Source of the DNA: Akkermansia sp.
Lineage (GTDB): Bacteria; Verrucomicrobiota; Verrucomicrobiia; Verrucomicrobiales; Akkermansiaceae
Reading direction: 5' to 3'
Length of the DNA: 17,216 bases
Assembly (NCBI GenBank): GCA_020047775.1
Contig: JAIFNK010000191.1
Span: forward strand, 1-17,216
Part shown: positions 7,933 to 16,477 of the stretch, piece by piece
Numbering within the stretch: the first letter of the stretch is position 1
Layout of the letters: each line of letters opens with the position of its first letter
Program-made: the position numbers and the translations under genes
Notes under the pieces: model-generated
Told to the model about the DNA's origin: nothing
Databases searched by the model: none
Seen by the model: the letters and a program-made list of their open reading frames with translations, nothing else

Positions 7933-9411
7933 TTATTTGTCGAGTTCCACCATCGCCTTGCCCATCGCTTCGCCGACGAGCATGTAGGTCTCGGCATTGC
8001 CATGGTAATGGAAGCTCTGGTTGCGCGGGGAAACTTCCGGTTTGCGGTAGAACGGGCGGGTATCGACCGATTTCACGTTGCCTTTGAATTCCGGATGTTT
8101 GGCGGGATCGCTGATATTCATCTGGGCATTGAAGATGGTATCCGCGCTGCTGCCGGGTTCCCAGCCTTCGCCGCCGTTGAATCCGCAGGTGGCCACCACA
8201 AAGGGCGCGTTGGGAGCATTGAATTCCTTGCGCAGTGTTTTGATGAGGTGGGCGAGGTTCTGCTCGTAGCGCTGGGCATGGACGCCGGCGGGATCTTTGC
8301 CTTGCTCGCCGCCATCCTTGTGGCCCTGCCACCAGCCGAAGCCGGCGATCTCATATCCCCTGCCCTTCCATTGCGGGTATTTTTCGTCGAACTTGGCGAG
8401 CACTTCCTTCGCTGCATTGAAGCAGTCGTCGTATTGTTTTCCGGCATACCACTCGATGGGCTTCGGTTCGGTCCCTTTCTTCCAGCGGTCGGGCGATTGT
8501 TTGTATCCGGCATGCACCCAGGTGATGCCTTCCGCATCCGTGGCCTCGAAGTTCTCCGATCCCGGCGGCAGGAAGTCCCAACCGAGGGAACGGTTGCCCT
8601 GGCTGGCCTTGAGGATGAGCACGGGTTCGTCCAAGTGATTGCCCACCATGTGGCCGAATCCCAACTCCGGGCCGATGCTGGTGGCGGATGCGCCGCAACC
8701 GATGTCCAACCACTTGTTAGCGGTGGCGGTGACCACGCCGGTATACCATACATCGTCGCGCGGGACGAACTCGCCCTTGTCATTGGCGAGGTATTTGAAT
8801 TTGCCGTCGTAGCCAACCACCGACTTGAGGGTTCCGGGAATATCCTTGCGCGAATACCAGCCAAGGGCGCTGCCTTGTTGGTTGAGGTAGGTCACCTTGA
8901 AGGGCACCTTCTTGCCGGCCTCCAATTTGACGGCGGTTTGCACGGCCTTCCCGCCGGGCTCCTTGCGATAGACCTCCGTTCCGTCCACGATCATGATGTT
9001 TTCCTCCGAGGCACCGTAGCCCGGACGGAACTCATAGACACCCGTGGCCGGCATCGAGAGCTGGCCGCGGAGCACGGCAACTCCCTCCTTCGGAAACGGC
9101 TCGGGATTCACGCCACCGATCTCCGCGAGCGGGAGGGTCTTCAAGGGTTTAAGTTTGTCGTAGTCGGTGGCGGCATCGGGACTGCCTTCATACATCGAGA
9201 GAACGGTGTCGGTGAATTCCTTCCCCCAGCGTGAGTCGCCTCCGGTCACTTGGCCGATGCCGACCATGTTCGATTGGCCGGCGAGGATGTAAACTTTGAC
9301 CTTCTTGGTTTGCTCCGCCGCCGTGAGGGTGGTGAAGGGCAAAACGGCGAGCATGGCGAGAGCCGTTGCCGGGCGGGCGAGGATTCGCCGTGAGGTGGTG
9401 CGATGTTTCAT
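7933..9411 (-). CDS. Secreted SASA-family esterase with a PA14-like insert
   Basis: This 492-residue protein has a Sec signal (about 1-32, ending LTAA) followed by the SGNH block AGQSNMVG with nucleophile S47. A PA14-like or carbohydrate-binding segment (about 105-195) is inserted before the rest of the esterase core, which shows GPELGFGHMVG, KASQGNRSLGW and WWQGHKDGG. The usual QGE block reads QGHKD here (H364). A terminal FHYHGNAETYMLVG segment carries H468 and H470 as catalytic His candidates. The likely role is hydrolysis of an ester substituent on a polysaccharide. It is a paralogue of the first two thirds of the protein at 13149-15626 (same insert position, same QGHKD, same NAETYMLVG tail) but lacks that protein's C-terminal module. 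The start follows a CAACCAACCAACCAA tract, with no Shine-Dalgarno sequence. Confidence 0.82.
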   Translation of the reverse strand: MKHRTTSRRILARPATALAMLAVLPFTTLTAAEQTKKVKVYILAGQSNMVGIGQVTGGDSRWGKEFTDTVLSMYEGSPDAATDYDKLKPLKTLPLAEIGGVNPEPFPKEGVAVLRGQLSMPATGVYEFRPGYGASEENIMIVDGTEVYRKEPGGKAVQTAVKLEAGKKVPFKVTYLNQQGSALGWYSRKDIPGTLKSVVGYDGKFKYLANDKGEFVPRDDVWYTGVVTATANKWLDIGCGASATSIGPELGFGHMVGNHLDEPVLILKASQGNRSLGWDFLPPGSENFEATDAEGITWVHAGYKQSPDRWKKGTEPKPIEWYAGKQYDDCFNAAKEVLAKFDEKYPQWKGRGYEIAGFGWWQGHKDGGEQGKDPAGVHAQRYEQNLAHLIKTLRKEFNAPNAPFVVATCGFNGGEGWEPGSSADTIFNAQMNISDPAKHPEFKGNVKSVDTRPFYRKPEVSPRNQSFHYHGNAETYMLVGEAMGKAMVELDK

Positions 9412-9413
9412 GA

Positions 9414-9428
9414 TTGGTTGGTTGGTTG
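9414..9428. repeat. TTGG short tandem repeat next to a start codon
   Basis: The sequence TTGGTTGGTTGGTTG (3.75 copies of a tetramer) lies three bases upstream of the ATG of the esterase gene at 7933-9411, inside the 27-bp gap to the upstream gene. It sits where a ribosome binding site would be. A copy-number change would alter leader length without shifting a reading frame. Confidence 0.7.
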
Positions 9429-9438
9429 TTTGAAACGG

Positions 9439-12400
9439 TTACAGGGAGCCGTTTTTTTCGCTTTCCCCGCGTTTCATCACCATGAGCGGGGATTGCCAGC
9501 CTGATGGGTTCTGATTGCTGAAACCGCCGGACTCGATGAACAGGTATTCGGTGCCGTCGATGGTTTGCGGGGTGATCCTCAGTGCCTGGGATCGGTTGAG
9601 GTCCATCAGCATGTCACCGGACCAGATCCAGTCCGGCGAGTCGGTGTGGCCCTTGTCCTGGAAAACGATCTGCTTCAAGGGGCTGCGGCCGAAGTCCGTT
9701 TTCTTGTCGGGCGCGAATTCCGCCATGGTGTTGACGAGGCCGACTGTTTTCCATGTGCCGATGACTTTCGGATTGGCGACAAACTTTCCATCATAGCGGA
9801 AGGCGTCTTCGCTGGACGGAGACTTGCCGTTCGCCGGGTCATTCTGCAACTGCCATTCGGCGCAGAGCATCGGCAGGAAGGACGCGGCCTTGGTGAGCAC
9901 GTCCTTGTCGAGTGGCGGGAGCTTCCGTTCCTCCAGCCACATGCTGAAGGTGCCCTGTGGCACAGGCGGCAACTGGACGATGGCACGGTCGCCGTAGCGC
10001 ATGAACGTGGTGGCGGCGATGGTGACCGGGCCTTTGGCGAAGTCCTTGGCGATTTCCGGAGTGATCCACACACCGCGGATTGTATCGCCCTCGCGGCGGT
10101 CCAGGCCTTGTTTGGTCTCAAGCACTGGCTTGCCGTTGATAAACACCTTGAATCCATCGCCAGCGCCCACGCCCTGACCGGTCTGGACACGCAAGCGGTA
10201 GAGGTGATCGGGCTTGAGGGCGGGCAGATCGAAGGTGCCGCGCACCAGCAAAACCTCCTTTTCCCAAAGGGTGCGCGGAGGTTCAGGCCACGGGTTGCGG
10301 CCACGGGTGGTGACGAGTTCCCCATTGTATTGTCCGATCGGGAACTGGCCCGTTTTCCAGCCGGACTTGGCGGGATCGAATTCAGGCGCATACCAGTTCT
10401 CCATGCCTGCCGGATAGGTCACCGGACGGTAGCGCCACGGGGAGAGGTCGTATTTCTGCTTTTCGGGCGGATCGAAGGTGAGGTAATGCCACTTGGCGTT
10501 GGCGAGGTCCGGGCCGAAAGTCTTCCAATCATAATCGCGGATGCCGACCTTCTGATAGAGATCGACCAGCCCGTCGATGGAATTGCTGACCGAGCCGCGC
10601 TGCGTGGGTGATTTGATGTCGTTCAAAATGGCACCGCGTTTCTCGCCGATATACTGGTAGATGAGTTTCTCGCGGATCAGGGGCTGGATGGCGTTTTTCA
10701 ATTCGGGTCCGAATTTCTCCGGATCGGCGGCAAGGAAGATCCCGTCATGGGGAAGTGCTTCGCCGGGAAATTGTTTTCTGGAAAGCTCATACAGCACGTC
10801 GTATCCGCCGGGGATGCCGACGAGGGAGCCGGCGATGAGATCGAGAGTCTCCTTGCGGTGTCCCACCATGTTCTGGCCGCCGACCCATTTGTCGGGACCG
10901 CTGTAGTTCTGATAGGCGCCGCCCATCGCCTTGAGAGCCGCATCGCGGACTTTTCCGGATGCCTCCGGCAACTTGGCGCGCAGGGCCAACAAGGGGACCG
11001 AGGTGGTGCTTTGGCGTGGAGTCGTGGTGAACAGTTCGCCCATTGGCGGCAGCACCTTCTCATAACAACGCTCGTCGGTGGCGACCTTGACGAGCGCCAC
11101 GAGCGCGCCGTTCTGCAGCCATTGTTCGGGGTGTTTGAGATAGGAGACGAGGAGATCGACGTGCGGGACAATCATGTCCGGCGTGCCCTTGGCGACGAGC
11201 GCGAGGCTGGCGTCCTTGACAAACCAGGATTCGTTATCGTCCTTGAGGCGCTCGATGGCGAAGTCAAAGAGGCGTTTGGACCAGTCGGCTGCGGGATCGA
11301 AGGCCCTGACTGCTGCGAGGATGCCGGCATTGCGGACGCGGGGGTCGCTATGGCGGGCGAGTTCCTCCAGCAACTCGGGCCGCACGCGTTTGCCGGGCTT
11401 GGGAAACATGTAGTCACAACTGAGTCCGGCCGCGTTCAATGTGACCATGTTGCGGATGAGGTAATCCGGGTGGTGCGCGTAGCGGCGGATTTCGTCGTCG
11501 GTGGGTTCCTTTTCGTTGAGCCGCCGGATGAGAGGCAGGGAGGAATCCTTGATGAGCGTTTCCTTGGACATGTCGATGTCGGAACCTGGAACCGGATCGA
11601 GGGAAACGAAGATTTCATCGGCTGCGGTTCCCCACGGATTTTTGGGGAGTTGATAGGACTTGGAGAATTTGGACGGTGGCGCGCCGGTGATGCGCAGTGT
11701 CTTGCGGGGCACTGTGTAGGTGAGTGCATATCCCGCGCCCCACTCTTCGGCATCGTAGCGGTCGCCGCCAAGGATGCCGAATGTACCGTTGAACCGCCTT
11801 GATAGATCGTAATTCCATTTCCGGTGATCCATGAAATCGCGGTATTGCTGTGGTTTTTCATCCGCCAGCAGACTCATGGCGGTGCTGCGCCAGATTTCGC
11901 CGACGCCGCCGCCGGTGTGGCCGTGCAGCATGAAGGTAGTGGTGTAGAAACCCGTCATCGCCACCTGGTCGCGAGCTTTGGCGTAGATGGATTTCTCGCC
12001 CTCGGGCGTGAGCGATGCGGCGGCGGCCATGGCGAAGGTGAGTTTGCCGTTTTTGCCGTTATCGACGAAGGAGTTTTCCGGGCGATGGTCGCCGTAAGGA
12101 TTGACGCCGCGTCCGGCGAAGCGGAAGAAATGCACCAAGGTGCGGTGGAGCAGACTGTCGTTCACGTTCGCGCCGCATTGCTTGGCGAGCAGCAGGAAGG
12201 TGAGCACATGGGTGCCGCCGGCGTTGAGGTGGCCGTAGCCGTAGCCCAGACCCGGAACGCCGCCGCGTCCCGCCCAGCCGTCGAGGTATTCGCCCTTGGC
12301 TGCGGAGTCCACCCAGCTCTGGATGACGGGCAGGGCTTCCGCGTCGCCGGTGCGCAGGTAGTATTCACACAACGCCAATCCACCATAACCGATGTGCCAC

Positions 12401-13026
12401 GCGACCACCGGGGCAGCCTTTTTCCTAAGACCATGTACCCAGTCGCGAACGGTGGGCAGATCCTTGTCATCGCCCGTGGAAAGCAGGAAGAGCATGCCGA
12501 TGTCGGCGAAGCCCATGTTGGATTTCGGTTGCTTCAGGTGCTCAGCGAAATCGCGGACGATCTTGTCCGACTTCGGGCAGTTGAGCGGCCAGGTCTTGCT
12601 GTAAGCGCCGAGCACCGGGATCTTCACCTCCACCGGGGCTGGCAGATCCTTGATGGCAAATTTCACGATGCCGTCGCTGGCTTCGGCGGCCTCGATGATT
12701 TGCCCGAGCTGGATGCGGGGATCGATGTCCTTGAGGGGCTGTCCGTTGATCAATTCGATGATCTGGCCCTTTTTCAAGCCAGCGGCTTCAGCCGGGGAGC
12801 CGGGTTCGATGGTTCCGGCCCACATCTGGAAATCCGGCTGGTGCAGCTCGATGGACATGCCGACCGGGCCGAAGCGGGTGATGGTTTCCATCGACTTTTT
12901 CGGATCAGGTGCCGTGGAAAACAGAGGCTCTTCCTTGTAGAAGGATTGCGCGAAGACGGATGGCGCGCAGATCATGAATGTGACCGCCGCCGCGAGTGTC
13001 TGTTTGAGTCGTGGTGCTTTGTTCAT
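9439..13026 (-). CDS. Giant secreted PDZ / alpha-toroid / HEAT-like protein (DUF6288-like)
   Basis: The 1195-residue protein starts at the ATG at 13024-13026, which gives a clean signal peptide (cleavage near VFA-QS); an upstream extension of 32 codons would bury it. Order of parts: a PDZ domain (about 50-120, with GTIEPGSPAEAAGLKKGQII); an alpha-helical toroid-like region (about 135-480, with AWHIGYGGLALCEYYL and a GRGGVPGLGYGYGHLNAGGT segment); HEAT-like repeats (about 510-790, with HSDPRVRNAGILAAV); a beta-rich module (about 820-1045) shared with the protein at 13149-15626; and a tail (about 1045-1195) with GTWKTVG...DGTEYLFIESG, recalling the beta-barrel tail of some BlaR1/M56-type proteins. 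From memory this resembles DUF6288-type proteins. No function is established and no catalytic residues can be assigned. It sits between two SASA/PA14-like esterase genes with gaps of 27 and 122 bp, suggesting a shared substrate or complex. Confidence 0.72.
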   Translation of the reverse strand: MNKAPRLKQTLAAAVTFMICAPSVFAQSFYKEEPLFSTAPDPKKSMETITRFGPVGMSIELHQPDFQMWAGTIEPGSPAEAAGLKKGQIIELINGQPLKDIDPRIQLGQIIEAAEASDGIVKFAIKDLPAPVEVKIPVLGAYSKTWPLNCPKSDKIVRDFAEHLKQPKSNMGFADIGMLFLLSTGDDKDLPTVRDWVHGLRKKAAPVVAWHIGYGGLALCEYYLRTGDAEALPVIQSWVDSAAKGEYLDGWAGRGGVPGLGYGYGHLNAGGTHVLTFLLLAKQCGANVNDSLLHRTLVHFFRFAGRGVNPYGDHRPENSFVDNGKNGKLTFAMAAAASLTPEGEKSIYAKARDQVAMTGFYTTTFMLHGHTGGGVGEIWRSTAMSLLADEKPQQYRDFMDHRKWNYDLSRRFNGTFGILGGDRYDAEEWGAGYALTYTVPRKTLRITGAPPSKFSKSYQLPKNPWGTAADEIFVSLDPVPGSDIDMSKETLIKDSSLPLIRRLNEKEPTDDEIRRYAHHPDYLIRNMVTLNAAGLSCDYMFPKPGKRVRPELLEELARHSDPRVRNAGILAAVRAFDPAADWSKRLFDFAIERLKDDNESWFVKDASLALVAKGTPDMIVPHVDLLVSYLKHPEQWLQNGALVALVKVATDERCYEKVLPPMGELFTTTPRQSTTSVPLLALRAKLPEASGKVRDAALKAMGGAYQNYSGPDKWVGGQNMVGHRKETLDLIAGSLVGIPGGYDVLYELSRKQFPGEALPHDGIFLAADPEKFGPELKNAIQPLIREKLIYQYIGEKRGAILNDIKSPTQRGSVSNSIDGLVDLYQKVGIRDYDWKTFGPDLANAKWHYLTFDPPEKQKYDLSPWRYRPVTYPAGMENWYAPEFDPAKSGWKTGQFPIGQYNGELVTTRGRNPWPEPPRTLWEKEVLLVRGTFDLPALKPDHLYRLRVQTGQGVGAGDGFKVFINGKPVLETKQGLDRREGDTIRGVWITPEIAKDFAKGPVTIAATTFMRYGDRAIVQLPPVPQGTFSMWLEERKLPPLDKDVLTKAASFLPMLCAEWQLQNDPANGKSPSSEDAFRYDGKFVANPKVIGTWKTVGLVNTMAEFAPDKKTDFGRSPLKQIVFQDKGHTDSPDWIWSGDMLMDLNRSQALRITPQTIDGTEYLFIESGGFSNQNPSGWQSPLMVMKRGESEKNGSL

Positions 13027-13148
13027 CTCGTTTGACTGGGATTTTTTCGGCTGTTTTTGAATTTCCGTCCGGGCATCGTCAACCATGTCAGGCCGGGACT
13101 TGCAACGACAAAGCCAAAACAAGCATGGCGGTCATTGGCGGGATGGTT

Positions 13149-15626
13149 TCATTTTGTGGACTCAGGCGCCGGGTTGATGGCAGCGACCGCTGGCGGAAGC
13201 TTCACTTCCTCGAGCCAGACGCTGATATGGCCGGTGGGTGGCGCGGCTTTGTTGCGGTGGCTGTTCTGGCGGAGGAAGGCTTTGACGGCGATGGTGACTT
13301 CCTTGTTTTCCACCTGTGGGCGGATGTTATCAAAGAGATAGGCACCGCGAGGGCCGCCGCCGTTTTTGTAGTATCCGCCGGGCATCTCGGTGACTTGTTC
13401 GCCATTGATATACAGTGCGAATCCTTCGCCCTCCCAGCCGTGGCCGCCGCCACCGACGACGACGCGATAGCGCTTGCCTTCTTCAAAGGCGGGCATCTTG
13501 AATTTTTGACGGATCAAGAGGACTTCCTTTTCCCAAAGGGTGTTAGGAGTGACATCACAATGGCAGTGCGGGTTACCGCAGCGTTGGCGCAGCGCGGTTT
13601 GCTTGCCATCGTTTTGGCCGAATGGTGCCTTACCGGTTTTCCACCCGGCCTTGGCGGCATCGAAGTCGGGTAAGGACCATTGTTCCATGCCTGAAGGCAG
13701 GGTGACCGGGCGGTAGCGATCGCCATTCTCATCGGTTTTCTTTTCCGCAGGGTCGAAGCTGAAATACTGCCACTCGGCGAGGCGCATCTCCGGGCCGGTT
13801 GGCTTCCAGGTGTAATCCCCGATGCCGACGAGTTGATAATAGTCGATGGCCTTGTCGAGCTGGCTGGTTAGTTCCGCGGATACTTTGGACGGGGCTTTGT
13901 TGCTGGCAATGACGGTGAGTTCGAGTCCATTGCGCAGGTAGCTGGGAATGCCAGGTGCGGCAGCGAAATAATCGGGGATGATCTTGTCGAGCACGATCGG
14001 GCGCAGGGCGGCGCGCATCGGATCGAGGGCTTCGGGGCTGAGCTCGGGGAGGCTGGGCAGGGAGGCGACCTTGTCGGGCATTTTCGGATCCGGATATTCG
14101 GCTTTGCCGCCATACAACTCGACCATGGCGCGGCCGAGGGCATCGCCGACGAGCATGTAGGTCTCGGCGTTGTGGTTGTAGTGGTAGCTCTGGTTACTCG
14201 GGGAAACGGCGGCATCGCGCCAGAACGGGCGGGTGTCGATGGTTTTGACGTTGCCTGCGAATTCCGGATGGAGCTTGGGATCGGAGATGTTGAGCTGGGC
14301 TTGGAAGACGAGCTTTGCGTTGCCTTCGGCGCCCTGGCTGCCGCAGCCGGTGGCGATGGCCCACTTGGCGTTAGGGGCTTTGAATTCCTTACGCCACGCG
14401 CGGATTAGGTTGGCGAGGTTTTCCTCGTAGCGGGCGGTGTGAGCGGCACTGCCAGCGTCCTTGTGGCCTTGGAACCAGACGAACCCGGCGACTTCAAATC
14501 CCTGGTCGGCGTATTGCGGGTATTTCTCTTTGAAGTTGTCGAGCACGGCGCGGATGGAGGCGGTGTATTCGTCGTACTGTTTTCCGGCATACCAGCCTTT
14601 GCCATCCCACGGGATCACCTTGCCGTTGGCGTCTAGCATTTCCTTGTACCCCGGCTCTTCCTTGCCCTCGAAGGTGTGTCGTTTGCTGTCTGGTGGCAGG
14701 ATGTCCCAGCCAAGACTGCGGTTGCCGATGTCGGCTTTCATGACGATGACCGGTTCGTCGAGGAAAGTGCCCATGACGTATCCGAAGCCGAGTTCGGGGC
14801 CGAAGGTTTTGCCGATGGTGCCGGGGCTGAGCGGTTTGCTGCTGCCCTTGCCCATGTAGGCGTTGTTGAGCATGACGTCCTGACGCTCGGTCCACTTGCC
14901 GTCCTTGTCGATGAGCTGGGGGAAACGACCGAGTTCGTTGACCACAAATTTCAGGTCGCCCATGCCTTTGAGGTTCACCATCTCCATCCAGAGCGCGGGT
15001 GATCCGCTGCCGTGGAAGGTGACTTGAAGCGGGTGGCGCTGGCCTTTTTTGAGGTCGATGGAGGTGAGGGTGGCGGGGGCCTCGCTGTCCTTTCGATAGA
15101 CTTCCTTGCCGTTGATGGTGGCGATGGCTTTCGAACTGGAACCGGTGCCGGCGTGGAGCTGATAGGTGGCGTCGTGAGGAACTTCGAGAAACGCGTCGAT
15201 CGCGACGGGCTGCGAGCCGGTGGCTTCGGGCAGCGTGGCATTCACCGTGCCGAGGGCGACGGCGGGGCTGCCGGGAAGGCTTTTGGCGATGCCGCCCGCG
15301 GGGGCGTCGGACTTGTCCGACTGGAAGACGCCGAAGCGCAGGATGGCGGAGTTTTCGCCGGGCAGGGTGCTTTCCGTGACCGAGGGATCGGCGGAGAGGA
15401 AGACGTTTGAATAGAACGCTGCCGCGCCTTCGATGCGGCCAAAGCCAAGGCTGTTGGATTGGCCGGACTGGATATAGACTTTGACGGGTTTGTTCTTCGC
15501 TCCCTTGTCGGCCGGATCGGGATCGGGTAGATCAACGGGCAGGACGGCGGCACTGAGTGGGGCCGCGGCGAGGGTGCCGAGGAGGAGGGTTTTAGCGAAA
15601 AAGCGCAGTGGCATTCTGGTGATCAT
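13149..15626 (-). CDS. Secreted SASA-family esterase with PA14-like insert and extra C-terminal module
   Basis: The protein has 825 residues. A Sec signal (about 1-27, ending LSAA) precedes the SGNH block SGQSNSLG (S57). A PA14-like or sugar-binding segment follows (about 125-215, with ATINGKEVYRKD), then the remaining esterase core with GPELGFGYVMG, KADIGNRSLGW, WFQGHKDAG and YHYNHNAETYMLVG (to about 505). A linker leads to a beta-rich module (about 600-810) that matches residues 820-1045 of the PDZ protein next to it, sharing YRPVT, GWKTG, TLWEKEVLL and WLEE. Inside the module is a Cys/His cluster (C683, H687, C688, H689, C690) absent from the other copy. The probable role is polysaccharide deesterification, with the module for binding or partner contact. 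It starts 28 bp after the alpha/beta hydrolase gene. The ATG at 15624-15626 is preferred; one at 15612-15614 is possible. Confidence 0.82.
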   Translation of the reverse strand: MITRMPLRFFAKTLLLGTLAAAPLSAAVLPVDLPDPDPADKGAKNKPVKVYIQSGQSNSLGFGRIEGAAAFYSNVFLSADPSVTESTLPGENSAILRFGVFQSDKSDAPAGGIAKSLPGSPAVALGTVNATLPEATGSQPVAIDAFLEVPHDATYQLHAGTGSSSKAIATINGKEVYRKDSEAPATLTSIDLKKGQRHPLQVTFHGSGSPALWMEMVNLKGMGDLKFVVNELGRFPQLIDKDGKWTERQDVMLNNAYMGKGSSKPLSPGTIGKTFGPELGFGYVMGTFLDEPVIVMKADIGNRSLGWDILPPDSKRHTFEGKEEPGYKEMLDANGKVIPWDGKGWYAGKQYDEYTASIRAVLDNFKEKYPQYADQGFEVAGFVWFQGHKDAGSAAHTARYEENLANLIRAWRKEFKAPNAKWAIATGCGSQGAEGNAKLVFQAQLNISDPKLHPEFAGNVKTIDTRPFWRDAAVSPSNQSYHYNHNAETYMLVGDALGRAMVELYGGKAEYPDPKMPDKVASLPSLPELSPEALDPMRAALRPIVLDKIIPDYFAAAPGIPSYLRNGLELTVIASNKAPSKVSAELTSQLDKAIDYYQLVGIGDYTWKPTGPEMRLAEWQYFSFDPAEKKTDENGDRYRPVTLPSGMEQWSLPDFDAAKAGWKTGKAPFGQNDGKQTALRQRCGNPHCHCDVTPNTLWEKEVLLIRQKFKMPAFEEGKRYRVVVGGGGHGWEGEGFALYINGEQVTEMPGGYYKNGGGPRGAYLFDNIRPQVENKEVTIAVKAFLRQNSHRNKAAPPTGHISVWLEEVKLPPAVAAINPAPESTK

Positions 15627-15630
15627 GATG
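15617..15630. repeat. 14-mer at a start codon, copy 1
   Basis: TGGTGATCATGATG (plus strand) covers the ATG of the SASA/PA14/module gene. The identical 14-mer covers the ATG of the upstream alpha/beta hydrolase gene at 16464-16477, so both proteins begin Met-Ile-Thr with the same preceding CATC. It includes the palindrome TGATCA. It may reflect shared initiation context or coincidence. Confidence 0.5.
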
Positions 15631-15654
15631 AAAGTGGTGGGAGAGTGTATCGGA

Positions 15655-16473
15655 CTATTTCGTCGGTGATGTTTGGGCTTGTTGAGAGAGCAGTTCGATC
15701 ACCGGTGCGGGATCGGGAAGCCCGTGGGGATGGTGGTCGCCACCTTCCTTGGGAAAGATCTTGAAGCGTCCACCGGATTTCTCCCAGAGGTCGACGAGGG
15801 GTTTGGCGTTATCGACATAAGGCACGGTTTTATCTGCTGTGCCATGCACGGAGATCAGGAAAACGCCGTTCTTAATGGCGGGAGCGAAGCCATCGGCTGG
15901 ACGGACGGATTTCTCGCTCGCCTCCTCATCGCTGGCGAAATTGAACTCAGTTTTGTAACGGCGCCAGTCTCCTCTGCTGCCATTGCCTTTTTCTATCAGT
16001 TGCAATCCAGCGGGCCATGAGCGGGCATCACAGACGCCGTTATCCAGATAGAGCACGCTGGCGCGATCGGGATGAAGACGCGTCCAAGCGTTCACATAGA
16101 GACCGCCGCGAGAGATGCCAAGCAGGGCCGGACGCGGGGCGAGGCCGCGTTTGCCGTGCAGCTCATCATACACTTTTTCCCAGACGGCCATGGCGCTGGG
16201 CGAGCCGAACTGGTTGCTCACGTAAACATGGGCGATGTGCCAGCCTTTTGCGAGGAGTCCGGACTCGAGTGAGCGGAGGTGACCGGGGAATTCGCCGACC
16301 CAGAGCCACGGTTTGCCGGGTGCGGCTTCCGCGGGCACGCTGAGGATGAGGGTTTTGCCTTCGATGGTGATCTTCTCGGTCGTTGACTTGGCATTTTCCT
16401 TGAGCGGTTCCGCAGCGAAACAGAGCGGCAAGGCGAGCGATGAATACAAGATGAAGAGTCGTTTGGTGATCAT
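15655..16473 (-). CDS. Secreted alpha/beta hydrolase (esterase/prolyl-oligopeptidase-like fold)
   Basis: The 272-residue protein begins with a Sec signal (MITKRLFILYSSLALPLCFA). The alpha/beta hydrolase triad is readable: the nucleophile elbow GISRGG gives S121, HGTADKTVP gives the acid D214, and GGDHHPHG offers H247, H248 or H250 as the base. The length is typical of a single-domain hydrolase without a large lid. The likely reaction is hydrolysis of an ester on a carbohydrate or a related small ester; the sequence does not decide the substrate. It is the first gene after the 370-bp gap and probably the first gene of the transcription unit, followed after 28 bp by the SASA/PA14 gene. No convincing Shine-Dalgarno sequence or sigma-70 promoter was found upstream. 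Confidence 0.85.
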   Translation of the reverse strand: MITKRLFILYSSLALPLCFAAEPLKENAKSTTEKITIEGKTLILSVPAEAAPGKPWLWVGEFPGHLRSLESGLLAKGWHIAHVYVSNQFGSPSAMAVWEKVYDELHGKRGLAPRPALLGISRGGLYVNAWTRLHPDRASVLYLDNGVCDARSWPAGLQLIEKGNGSRGDWRRYKTEFNFASDEEASEKSVRPADGFAPAIKNGVFLISVHGTADKTVPYVDNAKPLVDLWEKSGGRFKIFPKEGGDHHPHGLPDPAPVIELLSQQAQTSPTK

Positions 16474-16477
16474 GATG
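16464..16477. repeat. 14-mer at a start codon, copy 2
   Basis: This is the second exact copy of TGGTGATCATGATG. It spans the ATG of the alpha/beta hydrolase gene (16471-16473) in the same register as the copy at 15617-15630. Confidence 0.5.

Noticed and set aside
6336..9234. Long plus-strand open frames at 6336-7739 and 7894-9234
   Set aside because: They are antisense shadows of the double-SASA and SASA/PA14 genes; the translations are low-complexity-like and lack motifs.
11824..13035. Plus-strand open frame of about 400 codons opposite the PDZ protein
   Set aside because: It is antisense to the PDZ and toroid coding region, whose motifs are clear; no domain is recognisable in it.
13027..13122. 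Upstream start that would add 32 residues to the PDZ protein
   Set aside because: The extension is polar and places the obvious signal peptide (MNKAPRLKQTLAAAVTF) in the interior, so the ATG at 13024-13026 is preferred.
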